Source: Tannerellaceae bacterium (lineage in GTDB: Bacteria; Bacteroidota; Bacteroidia; Bacteroidales; Tannerellaceae). Taken from it: 64,000 nucleotides of DNA. Position 1 is the first letter of the stretch, and each line of letters begins with the position of its first letter. Of the stretch, positions 17,242 to 28,071 are shown one piece after another. A model generated the notes under the pieces. It searched no databases. It was not told the origin of the DNA and saw only the letters and a list, made by a program, of their open reading frames with translations. Both the position numbers and the translations under genes were made by a program. The stretch lies in NCBI GenBank assembly GCA_021203545.1, contig JAJQAZ010000005.1, forward strand, positions 1 through 64,000, read 5' to 3'.

Positions 17242-20200
17242 TTAGAAAGAGACATTGATACCGAAAGATACACTTTTTACATTCGGATATCTCATGTAGC
17301 TTAATCCGCTGACGGTTTGTTCAGGGTCTATCCCTTCCGCGCCAAATACGGTGAAGAGGTTTTCGCCCTGTATATATACGCGGCAGTTTGCCAGGTAGAG
17401 GTTTTGCAGTACAGACCGCGGGATGTTATATGACAACGAGATGTTTTTCAGACGCATGTAGCTACCGCTATACAGGAAGCGGGTGGATGTACTGGTCCAG
17501 TTGGTTGACGTTGTTTGTGCGCGGGGAACATCGGTGTAACGGTTCTCCGGAGTCCAGCGGTCCAGTAATTCCACAGACATGGCACGTCCGGCAGAACTTT
17601 GGTTCAGTATATAGCTTTTATCGCGGTCGTATATTTGTCCGCCGATAGAATAAGCAAACATAGCCGATAGTTCGAAGTCTTTGAACGTAACATTGGTTCC
17701 GAAACCACCTACCAGGTCAGGAAGTGATGTTCCTGCAATGATTTTGGATTGTGTGTTGTTTGCTTCGTCGTATGTTTTGGTGGTTACACGTTCGCCATTA
17801 TCGGTTGTTTGTGCCACATAGGTAACCCGTCTTCGGGGTCGATACCAGCCCATTCAACGAGGAACCAGTCATATACGCTACCTCCTTCGCGTTTGATCTG
17901 GTACGAGGTGATGATATCATCCGGCATGCTGGTGATTTTGTTTTTGTAATGGGTCATGTTTACAAACAAATCCCATTTCCAGTCGCGCGTTTTAACCGGT
18001 GTACCGTTTAACTGTATTTCGAAACCTGTGTTACGCAAGGCTCCTGTATTCGCACTGTAAGCTGTGAATCCGATAGAGGCCGGTTTAGGGATTTCGAATA
18101 ACAGGTCTTTAGAGCGGCGGTTGAAGAATTCGACTGTTCCCGACAGGCGGTTGTTGAAGAAACCAAAGTCTACACCGACGTTCAGGTTCAGGTTGGTTTC
18201 CCATTTCAGGTTGTGGTTGGCTAACTGGTAGGTTACAAATCCGGATTCACCCAGGTTATTCTGAATGCTGTATAGCTCCTGGTAAGCGTAATAACCTACT
18301 TTATCGTTACCTTGTCCGCCATAGCTGGCACGTAAGGTAAGACGGGATAAGTTGTCGATGTTTTTCAGGGCTTCCTCTTCGTTGATTCTCCACGAAGCAC
18401 CTACCGACCAGAATGTACCCCAGCGTGAATCTTTATAGAAGCGTGAAGAGGCATCTGTCCGTAACGAAGCGGAAAGGAAATATTTGGAATCGTAGTTGTA
18501 TTCGGCGTTTCCGAAGAAACTTAATAATTTATATTGCTGCGAATATCCGCCGAACGAGTCTAACTGTCCGGCTGCGTCGGGTTCTGTAAAGCCTAAATCG
18601 GCAAACCCGGATTTCTGTCCTTCAATGATCGAATAGTTCCATTCGTAATATTCATGGCCTGCCATGATCTTCAGGTTGTGGAGGTCGTTGAATGTAGTGC
18701 GGTACGTCAGTATGTTGTTGGCAGTGAACCCGGTTGTTTTAGTGTTCGAACGAACCACGGTTCCCGCAGGACTATCCAATGCGGAGGGACCTACTACCGG
18801 ATTTTCGTATTCGTGGTAATTCAGCGAATTGTAGTCGATATTCAGGCTGCCTGTGTAAGTCAATCCTTTGTACAGATCAATATCGAGGGCTGCTCTGATA
18901 GATGCAATATCCCGTGTGTTACGCTTGAAGTTATAATCGGCAGAACCCAAATGGTTGTATTTTGGGGTAGCGCCTGAAGGACGTGTATATTCGGAACCTA
19001 AATCGGTTGAACCGTATTCGTATTGTTTGTTTTCGTTTGCATCTAATATCAGTTCGCCTGTGTTCAGGTCTCTTTTATAGAAAGGATAGAAACTGGGGAT
19101 CAGGTTGCCGGTAAACAGGGCATTATCAGAATAAGAGTCCTGTCCGCGGGGTGCATCCTGTACTGAGTGGTTAACAGACATGTTAGTGGTTAAACGCATC
19201 CAGGGGGTCAGGTCGGAGTTCAGGTTTACACGTCCGGTATACCGTTCGAAGTTCGACGCCGAGGCAATACCGTTTTCGTTCAGGTAACCAAAAGATACAT
19301 AATAGGTAGTGCTTTCGCCACCTCCGGAAATGTTTACCTGTGCTTCGGCACGATGAGCGGTTTGTTCCAGGTTATCCAACCAGTTATCATCCCAAAGCGC
19401 AACCGCACCATCCACCAATTTTCCGTTTGTTCCTACCGGGTTGGGGTATTTGTCTTTTCCATAAGGGTTTACAACGGTTCTGCTAATCAGGTTTTCGGTT
19501 GCGTAGGAAGCAGCATCTGAAGCACTGTATCCCTGTACATACATTCTGTTGTTACGTAAAGCATCCCAGGTTGTTTCAAAATAGTCGTCGGTCGACATAT
19601 GTTCGTAACTTTTCTGTGCACGTGAGGCAAAGCCGTAGCGGAAGCTGGCATCAATACGGGCTTTTTGTCCTTTCGCCCCTTTTTTCGTAGTGATGATTAC
19701 CAGTCCATTTGCCGCGCGTGACCCGTATAAGGCTGTTGCCGAGGCATCTTTCAGTACATTGATTGATTCGATATCAGCCGGATTAATAGAGTTCAGGGCA
19801 CCGTCGTAAGGGGCACCGTCTACAATGTAAAGAGGAGTACTTTCGGCATTGATAGAGCCAATTCCCCGGATAAAGATCTCGGCATCCGAACCGGGTTGTC
19901 CGGTAGAAGAGATGGATTGTACACCGGAAGCGCTACCCTGTAACAGTTTGGAAACACTACTTACCTGTGCTTTGGTGATGCTCTCTTTGGATACGGTTGA
20001 TGCCGATCCGGTATAGCCGGCTTTACTGGCGGTACCATAGGCTACAACGATTACTTCGTCGAGCTCTGTGTCGGCTCCTTTTAATACAATGTTTACAATG
20101 TTACTCCGTACGGGTACTTCCTGGCTCTGGTAACCCAGGTAGCTGACTACCAGAATGCTTCCTTCGGGTACATTGGAAAGGGCATAGTCGCCGTCGATAC

Positions 20201-20360
20201 CGGTTATTATTCCCCGGTTGGTACCTTTTATTAATACACTGGCGCCGATTAATACTTCGCCTGATTCATCTGTTACAAGCCCTGAAATATTTCTTTCCTG
20301 GGCAAAAATAGTTACTATCTGCCATAAAAATAGCAGTCCGAATAGAACTTTTCTCTTCAT
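17242..20360 (-). pseudogene. SusC/RagA TonB-dependent receptor, frameshifted
   Basis: The N-terminal 858 codons (to 17784) hold a signal peptide, the carboxypeptidase-like domain (ISGLVTDESGEVLIGASVLI), a TonB-box region (ELDEVIVVAYGT) and the plug (SVSKLLQGSASGVQ). The last barrel part (203-codon frame ending at 17242) is in another frame. At the junction the bases read CCTATGTGGCAC; a second copy of the 7-mer TATGTGG would restore PMWYVAQT and one 1041-residue receptor. So loss of one 7-bp repeat unit (17814-17820 region) explains the break. As written, the transporter is non-functional because the end of the barrel is lost. Confidence 0.88.
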
Positions 20361-20420
20361 TGTGGAAATATGATTGATAAATTAATTAGATAAAACGAGG
20401 TAGTAGTTTTTACAAACTAA

Positions 20421-20436
20421 CACATATATGTATGTG
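20421..20436. promoter_or_regulatory. dyad upstream of susC
   Basis: CACATA-TATG-TATGTG has 6-bp arms in inverted orientation around a 4-bp centre, about 60 nt before the susC start and next to a TAGTTTG element on the minus strand. It could be an operator for a regulator such as the adjacent AraC protein. Only the dyad is seen; binding is inference. Confidence 0.35.
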
Positions 20437-20570
20437 ATAATATAGAAAATGTATATTTGATAGAGATGTTTGTGTTGTAAATCCGCGTTTTGTGTGACAT
20501 TTTGTTTATTTTTATTTCTTTAAACCAAATTTATGATTGCAAATTTACAAATAAACTGAATATAAAAAAA

Positions 20571-20610
20571 ATACCATACTTGTAGTATTTTGTTACTACG
20601 AGTATGGTAT
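20571..20610 (-). terminator. intrinsic terminator of the AraC gene
   Basis: A hairpin with 17-bp arms (ATACCATACTNGTAGTA and its complement, one mismatch) around a short loop. On the minus strand it is followed by an uninterrupted T-run. It lies 30 nt beyond the stop of the AraC gene and separates it from susC. Confidence 0.85.
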
Positions 20611-20639
20611 AGGGTGTTTTTTTGAAAGAAAAAGTTCGT

Positions 20640-21554
20640 TTATGCGGACTTCCTGAATTTCATAGGCGACATGCCCATGTGTTTCTTAAAAAATTTCCCG
20701 AAGGTAGACTGGTCAGAGAAGTTTAATATATCAGCTACTTGCTGCACAGTGGCTTGTGGAGCTTTCAGTAATATCTTGGCTTCTACAATTAACGCTTCAT
20801 CTATCCATTTGTTTGCCGATTTTCCTGTCAGTTCTTTTAAAACAAGAGAGAGATATTGAGGGGTTATGCATAATTTTTCTGCGTAGTAGGTTACTACATG
20901 ATGTTCTTTGCACTCTTCGAGAAGTAATTGAAGAAAACTGTTCATAATTTCTTCCTTACGGGAAAGAGTAGGAACCTGGAATGTATCGGTTTTCCCCATC
21001 ATGATATTGGCCATTTCGAGCAGGAATGCCATGAAAGCGTTTAATAGTAACTCTTTATGGAAGAAATGATGCCGTAAACGTATTTTTCCCCGTACCTGAT
21101 TAAAGCTTTTCCGGAATTGGTCTGCCTCTTCCTGTGTGAATTGCATGCAGGGATTTTTACGTATTTTCATGTAATTGGTCATGGATGGACTCCGGTTTTC
21201 CGGACGCAGATCTTCCAGAAATGTATGGTCTGCTATGAGCATCAGGGCTTTAAAATCTTTAGATGTTTTGCCGGTTTGCAGAATACGGGCAGGCATGATA
21301 GTAAGGAACGAATTCTTTTTCAGATCATATTCCACATAATCCATTTTGATTTTGTTTTCACCTTCCAGTACCAGTACAAAAATAAGCGCGTTTAACCGGA
21401 TAGGAGAGGAGAACATCTCTATAAATTCTTCTCTTTCGACAGACATAGTTAAACTACCGTCCAGATCGGCTACACTAAAAATATCCTGAAAATTATCAAT
21501 CGATGCAATGTGCTTATTCAGCTCCTTAATTTCAATAACAGGTAGTTTATCCAT
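20640..21554 (-). CDS. AraC family transcriptional regulator
   Basis: A 304-residue regulator with an N-terminal cupin-like sensing region and a C-terminal double helix-turn-helix. The second HTH is clear (VQQVADILNFSDQSTFGKFF, then KKHMGMSPMKFRKS). I chose ATG at 21554 (MDKLPVIEIKELNKH); the frame opens further upstream only with GTG. It is just upstream of susC-susD on the same strand but separated by a terminator, so it could control them in trans. It is also divergent from the TetR gene. It is not an HTCS-type SusR regulator. Confidence 0.9.
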   Translation of the reverse strand: MDKLPVIEIKELNKHIASIDNFQDIFSVADLDGSLTMSVEREEFIEMFSSPIRLNALIFVLVLEGENKIKMDYVEYDLKKNSFLTIMPARILQTGKTSKDFKALMLIADHTFLEDLRPENRSPSMTNYMKIRKNPCMQFTQEEADQFRKSFNQVRGKIRLRHHFFHKELLLNAFMAFLLEMANIMMGKTDTFQVPTLSRKEEIMNSFLQLLLEECKEHHVVTYYAEKLCITPQYLSLVLKELTGKSANKWIDEALIVEAKILLKAPQATVQQVADILNFSDQSTFGKFFKKHMGMSPMKFRKSA

Positions 21555-21778
21555 TGGATTTAAATTTATGATGTCTGGCACAAATATAGATAAATATTTG
21601 AAAAGCGATTTTCAATTTTGACCAAATTATCATTATTTTCGACCTTTTAAGCTTTTTCAAGAACTGTATTGTTTTGTTTTGAACTAATCCTGTGCCAGAA
21701 TAAACCGTTTTAGTTTCCGGAATTAAGCAGACCTTTGTATCCGTAACATGTTGAGATTACTGATTAAATAAATAATGA

Positions 21779-22384
21779 ATGATAAGGGAACAAATCCTTT
21801 TAACGGCTTTCGATCTTTTCTCACAATATGGAATTAAAAAGGTGAGTATGGACGATATTGCCCGTTCTCTGCGTATATCAAAGCGTACCTTATATGAATA
21901 TTTTACAGATAAGGAGACTTTGTTGGTGCAGGGAATATGGCATAATAGTAACCGTTTGGTGGAAATGCTGGAAGATTTTAAGAAAGGCCCTTATACGGCA
22001 CTGGATGTGATACTGCTTTTTTATATAGAGATCATGAAACGTCCACGCTGGTATAATAAACAATATTATGAGGACTTGAAAAAGTATCCGGAGGCAATAC
22101 GTGCCAATGAGGAGATTAAGTCCGGTTTTCTGCAGGAGTGCAAAGCTCTTTTTGACAGAGGTGTAAAAGAGGATGTTTTCCGGCCGGAAGTGAATATTGA
22201 GATTATGGGTTTACTGGCAAAAGAGCAACTGAAAATGTTGCAACCCTCCAAATCGTTTTGTAGCCACTCCAATATGGAGGTATATAACACGGTACTCTTC
22301 ACGTTTTTGCGTGGTGCATGTACTGAAAAAGGACAACAGATATTGCAGCGCTATGCTGTTAAATTATCTTATAATTTACAATAA
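21779..22384 (+). CDS. TetR family transcriptional regulator
   Basis: A 201-residue repressor-type protein. The TetR N-terminal DNA-binding domain is visible (AFDLFSQYGIKKVSMDDIAR, then SLRISKRTLYEYFTDKETLL), followed by a variable helical ligand domain with several cysteines. It is the first gene of a run with TolC, adaptor and RND pump (58 nt to the TolC gene), which is the usual position for a local efflux repressor. Start ATG at 21779 overlaps an out-of-frame ATG at 21775. Confidence 0.93.
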   Translation: MIREQILLTAFDLFSQYGIKKVSMDDIARSLRISKRTLYEYFTDKETLLVQGIWHNSNRLVEMLEDFKKGPYTALDVILLFYIEIMKRPRWYNKQYYEDLKKYPEAIRANEEIKSGFLQECKALFDRGVKEDVFRPEVNIEIMGLLAKEQLKMLQPSKSFCSHSNMEVYNTVLFTFLRGACTEKGQQILQRYAVKLSYNLQ

Positions 22385-22442
22385 ATAAGACGTAAGCATC
22401 GTCATAGGTTTTAGGTATTAGATACAAACTCAAATTAGGTTT

Positions 22443-23771
22443 ATGAGAAGGACAAGATTAAACAAAAAGTTGATGATGATGGTATGCATACTACTACCTT
22501 CGTTTGGTTTTCGTCCGGTGCAGGCACAGCAACCGATCGTGCTTGACCTGGAAACGGCGCTGGAGATAGCGCTTAGTGACAATCCCACCGTGAAGGTCGC
22601 GGAGGCGGAGATTGAGAAAAAAGGGTATGCCGAGAAAGGAGCATATGCCAGCCTATTCCCACAGATTGATTTCGTAGGGTCTTATGACAGGACGTTGCAA
22701 AAACAGACAATGGTACTTGGTGATAATAGTATCAAGGTCGGTGTAGACAATAACTATAGTTTGGGATTTAATGCTGCTATGCCACTGGTGAATGCCCAGT
22801 TATGGAAAAGCTTATCTATTTCAGCACTGGATGTGGATCTGGCTGTAGAGCAGGCACGTGCATCGAAGATTGATATGGTAAACCAGGTAACAAAGAGTTA
22901 CTTTGGGGTGATGCTTGCGAAAGATTCGTATGAAGTGCTGCTGGAAAGTTATAACAACGCGATGCAGAATTACCTGGACGTAAAGCAAAAATACGAACAG
23001 GGAACGGTAGCGGAATATGATTTGATCCGTGCGGATGTAGCTGTGAAAAATGTAGAACCTTCTGTGTTTCAGGCAGAGAATGCGGTAATATTGGCTAAGT
23101 GGCAGTTGAAAGCACTGTTGGCACTTGATCTGGATCTGAATGTGGATATTAAGGAAGACCTGAATGATTATGAAGCCAATCTGTTTGGCGATTATCTGGC
23201 TTTGCAGACCGGGTTGCAGGACAATACAACATTGCGGCAATTTGATATTCAGGATGAATTATTGAATACATCCCTGAAAATGCAGAAGTTTGAATATCTT
23301 CCCACTTTATCTTTAACCGGGAATTATAACTGGACGGCGATGGCCAATGACTTTAAATTCAATAACTATAACTGGAGTCCTTATTCAATGATAGGAGTGA
23401 CACTGACTGTTCCTATTTTCTCGGGTGGTAGTAAATATAACGCGATCCGCCAGACACGTGTTTCTATAGACCAGTTACGCTGGCAGCGCAAAGATACGGA
23501 ACGTAACCTGCAACTGGCTGTAAAACAACAAATGGATAATATGAATACCAGTGTGAAGCAGTATGATGCAGCCCGCAAAGGGGTAGAACAGGCAGAAAGA
23601 GGTTATCTGATTGCACAGAAACGGTATGATACCGGTGCCGGAACGCTGCTGGAACTGAACGACGCGGAGTTAGCGTTAACCCAGGCCCGTCTGAATTTCA
23701 ACCAATCCATTTACGACTATATGACAGCGAAGGCTGATCTTGAGCAAATTACAGGTACTCGCAATTTTTAA
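22443..23771 (+). CDS. TolC family outer-membrane efflux protein
   Basis: A 442-residue outer-membrane channel for an RND pump. A signal peptide ends near PVQAQQ (about residue 29). Two OEP repeats with long periplasmic helices follow: LETALEIALSDNPTVKVAEA at the start and a second half ending RLNFNQSIYDYMTAKADLEQ. It is the second gene of the tetR-tolC-adaptor-pump unit, 26 nt before the adaptor. The order TolC first is common in Bacteroidota. Confidence 0.93.
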   Translation: MRRTRLNKKLMMMVCILLPSFGFRPVQAQQPIVLDLETALEIALSDNPTVKVAEAEIEKKGYAEKGAYASLFPQIDFVGSYDRTLQKQTMVLGDNSIKVGVDNNYSLGFNAAMPLVNAQLWKSLSISALDVDLAVEQARASKIDMVNQVTKSYFGVMLAKDSYEVLLESYNNAMQNYLDVKQKYEQGTVAEYDLIRADVAVKNVEPSVFQAENAVILAKWQLKALLALDLDLNVDIKEDLNDYEANLFGDYLALQTGLQDNTTLRQFDIQDELLNTSLKMQKFEYLPTLSLTGNYNWTAMANDFKFNNYNWSPYSMIGVTLTVPIFSGGSKYNAIRQTRVSIDQLRWQRKDTERNLQLAVKQQMDNMNTSVKQYDAARKGVEQAERGYLIAQKRYDTGAGTLLELNDAELALTQARLNFNQSIYDYMTAKADLEQITGTRNF

Positions 23772-23797
23772 TCGGATAATAAAAAAAAGACTATAAA

Positions 23798-24814
23798 ATG
23801 AAAACAACTGAAGTTTTAAAACTTATACCTTTTGCAGCAATAGCGATGTTGATATCGTGTTCAGGTGAAAAAAAGGAGAATGTGGAAGAGGTACAGGTAA
23901 AACCTATGGTAAGGGTTGAAACCGTACATACCCAGGATGTGGCCCAATTGCATGAATTTACAGCTACAGTGGAAGCCAATATAACCAATAATATTGCTCC
24001 GCAGATGGCTGCCCGTATTAAAAGAGTACTGGTAGAGGTGGGCGATCATGTATCGAAAGGGCAATTATTGGCTCAGATGGACCAGTCGAGTTTGCAACAA
24101 TCCAAAATACAATTAGAGAACCTGGAAATCGAATTTAACCGGATCGATGAGTTGTATAAAGTGGGAGGAGCTTCACGCTCGGCATGGGATGCACAGAAAA
24201 CAGCTCTGGATGTAGCCCGTACCGCATTAGCTAACCTGGAAGAGAATACAAAACTGGTAAGCCCGATCAGTGGAATTGTTACAGCACGTAATTATGATAG
24301 TGGTGACCTGTATGCCGGAAATCCGTTGTTTGTTGTGGAACAGATCCGCCCGGTAAAACTAATCGTACATGTATCGGAAAGTTTTTATTCGCAGATTAAA
24401 AAAGGGAACGATGTGGATATTCGGTTAGATGTATACGGAGATGAAGTTTTTAAAGGTAAAGTGAGTCTGGTATATCCTACGATTGACTCTAACACCCGTA
24501 CTTTCCCGGTAGAAATACAGATACCAAATGCAAACGAGCGGGTTCGCCCCGGTATGTTTGCCCGTGTTACGATGGATTTCGGAACCAAAAACCATGTGGT
24601 TGCTCCGGATTTGGCCATAGTGAAGCAGTCAGGTTCCGGCGAACGGTTTATTTATGTGGTGAAGGATGGTAAAATAGAATTCCGGATAGTTGAATTGGGC
24701 CGTCGTATGGGTAACCGTTATGAAATTATCAGTGGGGTAAATAATGGAGATGTTGTTGTTGTTGCCGGCCATAACCGTGTAACCAACGGAATGGAAGTTG
24801 AAATTGAAAAATAA
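23798..24814 (+). CDS. RND efflux periplasmic adaptor (lipoprotein)
   Basis: A 338-residue membrane-fusion protein that joins the inner-membrane RND pump to TolC. A lipobox gives lipidation at Cys (IAMLISCSGE, about residue 22). The barrel-sandwich hybrid is shown by PQMAARIKRVLVEVGDHVSK and LVSPISGIVTARN; a hairpin and beta-barrel region (PIDSNTRTFPVEIQI-like) follow. It lies 15 nt before the pump gene. Confidence 0.94.
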   Translation: MKTTEVLKLIPFAAIAMLISCSGEKKENVEEVQVKPMVRVETVHTQDVAQLHEFTATVEANITNNIAPQMAARIKRVLVEVGDHVSKGQLLAQMDQSSLQQSKIQLENLEIEFNRIDELYKVGGASRSAWDAQKTALDVARTALANLEENTKLVSPISGIVTARNYDSGDLYAGNPLFVVEQIRPVKLIVHVSESFYSQIKKGNDVDIRLDVYGDEVFKGKVSLVYPTIDSNTRTFPVEIQIPNANERVRPGMFARVTMDFGTKNHVVAPDLAIVKQSGSGERFIYVVKDGKIEFRIVELGRRMGNRYEIISGVNNGDVVVVAGHNRVTNGMEVEIEK

Positions 24815-24829
24815 GAAAATTCTACAAAT

Positions 24830-27800
24830 ATGAGTTTATATTCTACCGCGGTCAAGAAGCCCGTTACCACAGCTCTTGTGTTTGTGGCCGTTGTAATCCT
24901 GGGGCTTTTTTCGCTTACCCGATTATCGGTCGACCTGTATCCGGAGATTGAGTCGAACACCATTCTGGTGATGACGGCCTATGAGGGTGCCAGTGGAGCG
25001 GATATTGAAACGAACCTTACAAAACCTTTGGAGAATGTGTTGAATAGTGTGAGTGATTTGAAAAACATTACTTCGCAATCCAAAGAAAATATATCTATTG
25101 TATCACTTGAGTTTGAATATGGTACGGATATCGACGTGGCCACAAACGATGTGCGTGATAAACTGGATATGGTAGCCTCGGAGTTGCCCGACGATGCCTC
25201 TAACCCGATTATCTTTAAATTCGGTACGGACGATATTCCAATTCTTATGTTGTATGTAAATGCAAATGAGAGTTTGAATGCGTTGTATAAGATTCTGGAT
25301 GATAAGGTAGCGAACCCGCTGGCCCGTATCAAAGGGGTAGGAGCCGTATCTATTTCGGGGGTTCCGCAACGGGAAATACAGGTGTATTGCGACCCATACA
25401 AACTGGAAGCCTATGGCATTACCATCGAAACGATCTCTTCTATTATTGCACAGGAGAACCGGAACATTCCGGGTGGTACTATTGATATAGGGTCGAATAC
25501 CTATGCCCTGCGTGTGGAAGGCGAGTTTGACGATGCTTCGCAGATGCTGAACCTGGTTGTAGGGAGTATAGATGGGCGGAATGTTTACCTGCGGGATGTT
25601 GCACAGATTGTGGATACGGTGGAAGAACATGCCCAGGAGGCTTTTAATAATGGTGTGCAGGGAGGTATGATCATCATACAGAAACAATCCGGAGCCAACT
25701 CTGTAAATATTTCACGGGCGGTGAAGAAACAATTGCCTGCTATACAGGAAAGTTTGCCTTCGGATGTGGAGTTAGGTATTATTGTGGATACCTCGACCAA
25801 CATTTTGAATACGATTAACAGTTTGCTGGAAACGATTCTGATCACCTTTGGGGTGGTAATGTTGGTTGTATTTATTTTCCTTGGACGCTGGAGGGCTACC
25901 TTTATTATTATCCTAACAATTCCGATCTCACTGATCGCTTCGTTTGCATACCTGCTGGCTTCAGGTAATACGTTAAATATTATCTCACTCAGTTCGCTCT
26001 CTATTGCGATTGGTATGGTGGTGGATGATGCGGTTGTGGTTCTTGAAAACATTACAACCCATATTGAAAAAGGGAGTCAGCCCAAACAGGCCGCTATCCA
26101 CGCGACCAATGAGGTGGCTATTTCGGTAATTGCTTCTACGCTGACTATGTTGGCGGTGTTCCTTCCGCTGACCATGGTGACAGGTCTGGCAGGTATTTTG
26201 TTTGAACAGCTGGGTTGGATTTCCAGTATCATTATGATTGTGTCTACTATCGGTGCCTTAACATTGACTCCGATGTTGTGTTCGCAACTGTTGAGACTGG
26301 ATCCGAAGAAAGGCCGTTTGTATGTACTGTTCTTTACGCCGATAGAAAAAGCTCTTAATAAATTAGACGTTTGGTATGGACGTTTACTCCATTGGGCAGT
26401 ACGTCACCGTGCGATAGTAGTAGTAATTGCTATTCTGGTGTTTGGAGGTACGCTTGCTCTTGCACCATTAGTAAAGAGTGAATTCTTCCCGACATCGGAT
26501 AACTCCCGTATTGCCATTACAGTAGAACTCCCGATTGGTACCCGTCAGGAAATTACCCGGGAGCTGGCATTAGAAATCTATGAAGAGTTTACGGAAAAAT
26601 ATCCGGAAATACAGTTGTTTAACTTTCGTGAGGGACAAGCGGATACCGATAATACATTTGCACAGTTGAGTGATAATGGTTCTCATATTATCTCTATCAA
26701 TATGCGTTTGTCCGACCCGGTTGACCGTAAAAGAGGGATGGTTGAACTTTGTGATCTGATGCGTCAGGATTTACTTAAATATACGCAAATAAAAGAGTAT
26801 AATGTACAGGCTGGTGGTGGTAACAGTGGTGGTATGAGTGGTGAAGCAACCGTAGACATTGAAGTGTATGGTTTTGACTTTGCGACGACGGATGCCGTAG
26901 CTGCTGAATTATCGCAGCGGATGTTGTCTCTTCAGGGATGTTCGCAGGTAAATATCAGCCGTAAGGAGTATGTGCCGGAATACCAGGTGGACTTCGACCG
27001 TGAGAAGTTGGCGCTGAATGGTTTGAATGTAGCGACTGCCGCGACTTACCTTCGTAACCGTGTAAACGGGTCTACAGCTTCTTACTATCGTGAAGATGGA
27101 GATGAGTATGATATCTGTGTACATCTGGCTCCGGAATTCCGCCAATCAGTGGAAGACTTAGAAAATATTATCATCTATAACAGTGCCGGCCATGGTATTC
27201 GTATACGTGATTTGGGTGTGGTGGTAGAACGGATGACTCCTCCTACGATTGAACGTAAAAACCGTGAACGTGTGATCACTGTATCTGGGGTAGTTGCCAA
27301 AGGTGCTGTATTAAGTGACCTGGTGGCCGGAACAAGAGCGGAACTGGCAGCGATGGATCTTCCGTCGGACGTAAGCTGGTCTATTGGTGGTACCTTCGAA
27401 AACCAGCAGGAAACATTTGGTGAACTTGCCATTCTGCTTGCCCTGATCATTATTCTGGTGTTTATTGTGATGGCGGCTCAGTTCGAATCATTGACAGACC
27501 CGTTTGTAATCATGTTCTCTATACCTTTTGCCGTGACAGGGGTAATCCTTGGGTTTGTAATTACGCAGACTCCGTTAAGTGTAATGGCATTCATCGGATT
27601 GATCATGTTGATGGGTATCGTGGTAAAGAATGGTATCGTGCTGATCGACTACACTATCCTGTGTCGTGAACGGGGTATGAGTATTATTACAGCGGTGGAA
27701 GCAGCAGGTAAATCCCGTCTCCGTCCGGTATTAATGACTACCCTAACAACCGTACTCGGTATGATCCCCATGGCGGTCGGAACCGGTGAAGGTGCTGAAA

Positions 27801-27958
27801 TGTGGCGTCCGTTAGGTATGACGGTAGCGTTCGGTCTTTCCGTATCCACATTGATTACACTGGTTATCGTACCTGTAGTGTACAGTATATTCGGTGGTAA
27901 CGGGATCAAACGCCGCCGCCGTAAACTGGCTAAAGTACGTCAATTGGAACAATTATAA
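24830..27958 (+). CDS. RND family efflux pump, inner-membrane subunit
   Basis: A 1042-residue AcrB/HAE1-like proton-driven exporter with two sets of six membrane segments and two large periplasmic loops. The proton-relay residues are present: DD in GMVVDDAVVVLEN (TM4) and K in GIVVKNGIVLIDY (TM10). The N-terminus (STAVKKPVTTALVFVAVVIL) and length are typical. Export of drugs, bile acids or detergents is plausible, but substrate is not visible. The operon continues with a PII-like gene after an inverted repeat. Confidence 0.95.
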   Translation: MSLYSTAVKKPVTTALVFVAVVILGLFSLTRLSVDLYPEIESNTILVMTAYEGASGADIETNLTKPLENVLNSVSDLKNITSQSKENISIVSLEFEYGTDIDVATNDVRDKLDMVASELPDDASNPIIFKFGTDDIPILMLYVNANESLNALYKILDDKVANPLARIKGVGAVSISGVPQREIQVYCDPYKLEAYGITIETISSIIAQENRNIPGGTIDIGSNTYALRVEGEFDDASQMLNLVVGSIDGRNVYLRDVAQIVDTVEEHAQEAFNNGVQGGMIIIQKQSGANSVNISRAVKKQLPAIQESLPSDVELGIIVDTSTNILNTINSLLETILITFGVVMLVVFIFLGRWRATFIIILTIPISLIASFAYLLASGNTLNIISLSSLSIAIGMVVDDAVVVLENITTHIEKGSQPKQAAIHATNEVAISVIASTLTMLAVFLPLTMVTGLAGILFEQLGWISSIIMIVSTIGALTLTPMLCSQLLRLDPKKGRLYVLFFTPIEKALNKLDVWYGRLLHWAVRHRAIVVVIAILVFGGTLALAPLVKSEFFPTSDNSRIAITVELPIGTRQEITRELALEIYEEFTEKYPEIQLFNFREGQADTDNTFAQLSDNGSHIISINMRLSDPVDRKRGMVELCDLMRQDLLKYTQIKEYNVQAGGGNSGGMSGEATVDIEVYGFDFATTDAVAAELSQRMLSLQGCSQVNISRKEYVPEYQVDFDREKLALNGLNVATAATYLRNRVNGSTASYYREDGDEYDICVHLAPEFRQSVEDLENIIIYNSAGHGIRIRDLGVVVERMTPPTIERKNRERVITVSGVVAKGAVLSDLVAGTRAELAAMDLPSDVSWSIGGTFENQQETFGELAILLALIIILVFIVMAAQFESLTDPFVIMFSIPFAVTGVILGFVITQTPLSVMAFIGLIMLMGIVVKNGIVLIDYTILCRERGMSIITAVEAAGKSRLRPVLMTTLTTVLGMIPMAVGTGEGAEMWRPLGMTVAFGLSVSTLITLVIVPVVYSIFGGNGIKRRRRKLAKVRQLEQL

Positions 27959-27967
27959 ATAAATAAG

Positions 27968-28060
27968 GTAGTTAGTAGTTGGTAGATAGTAGTTGGTAGA
28001 AAAATAAATTCTATTAATATATAAAATCTACCAACTACTATCTACCAACTACTAACTACT
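27968..28060. repeat. intergenic inverted repeat, about 31-bp arms
   Basis: Left arm 27968-27998 and right arm 28030-28060 are almost exact reverse complements made of GTAGTTAGTAGTTGGTAGAT-type words. It begins 9 nt after the RND pump stop and ends 11 nt before the PII-like gene start. Confidence 0.9.
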
Positions 28061-28071
28061 AAGAAAAGATT

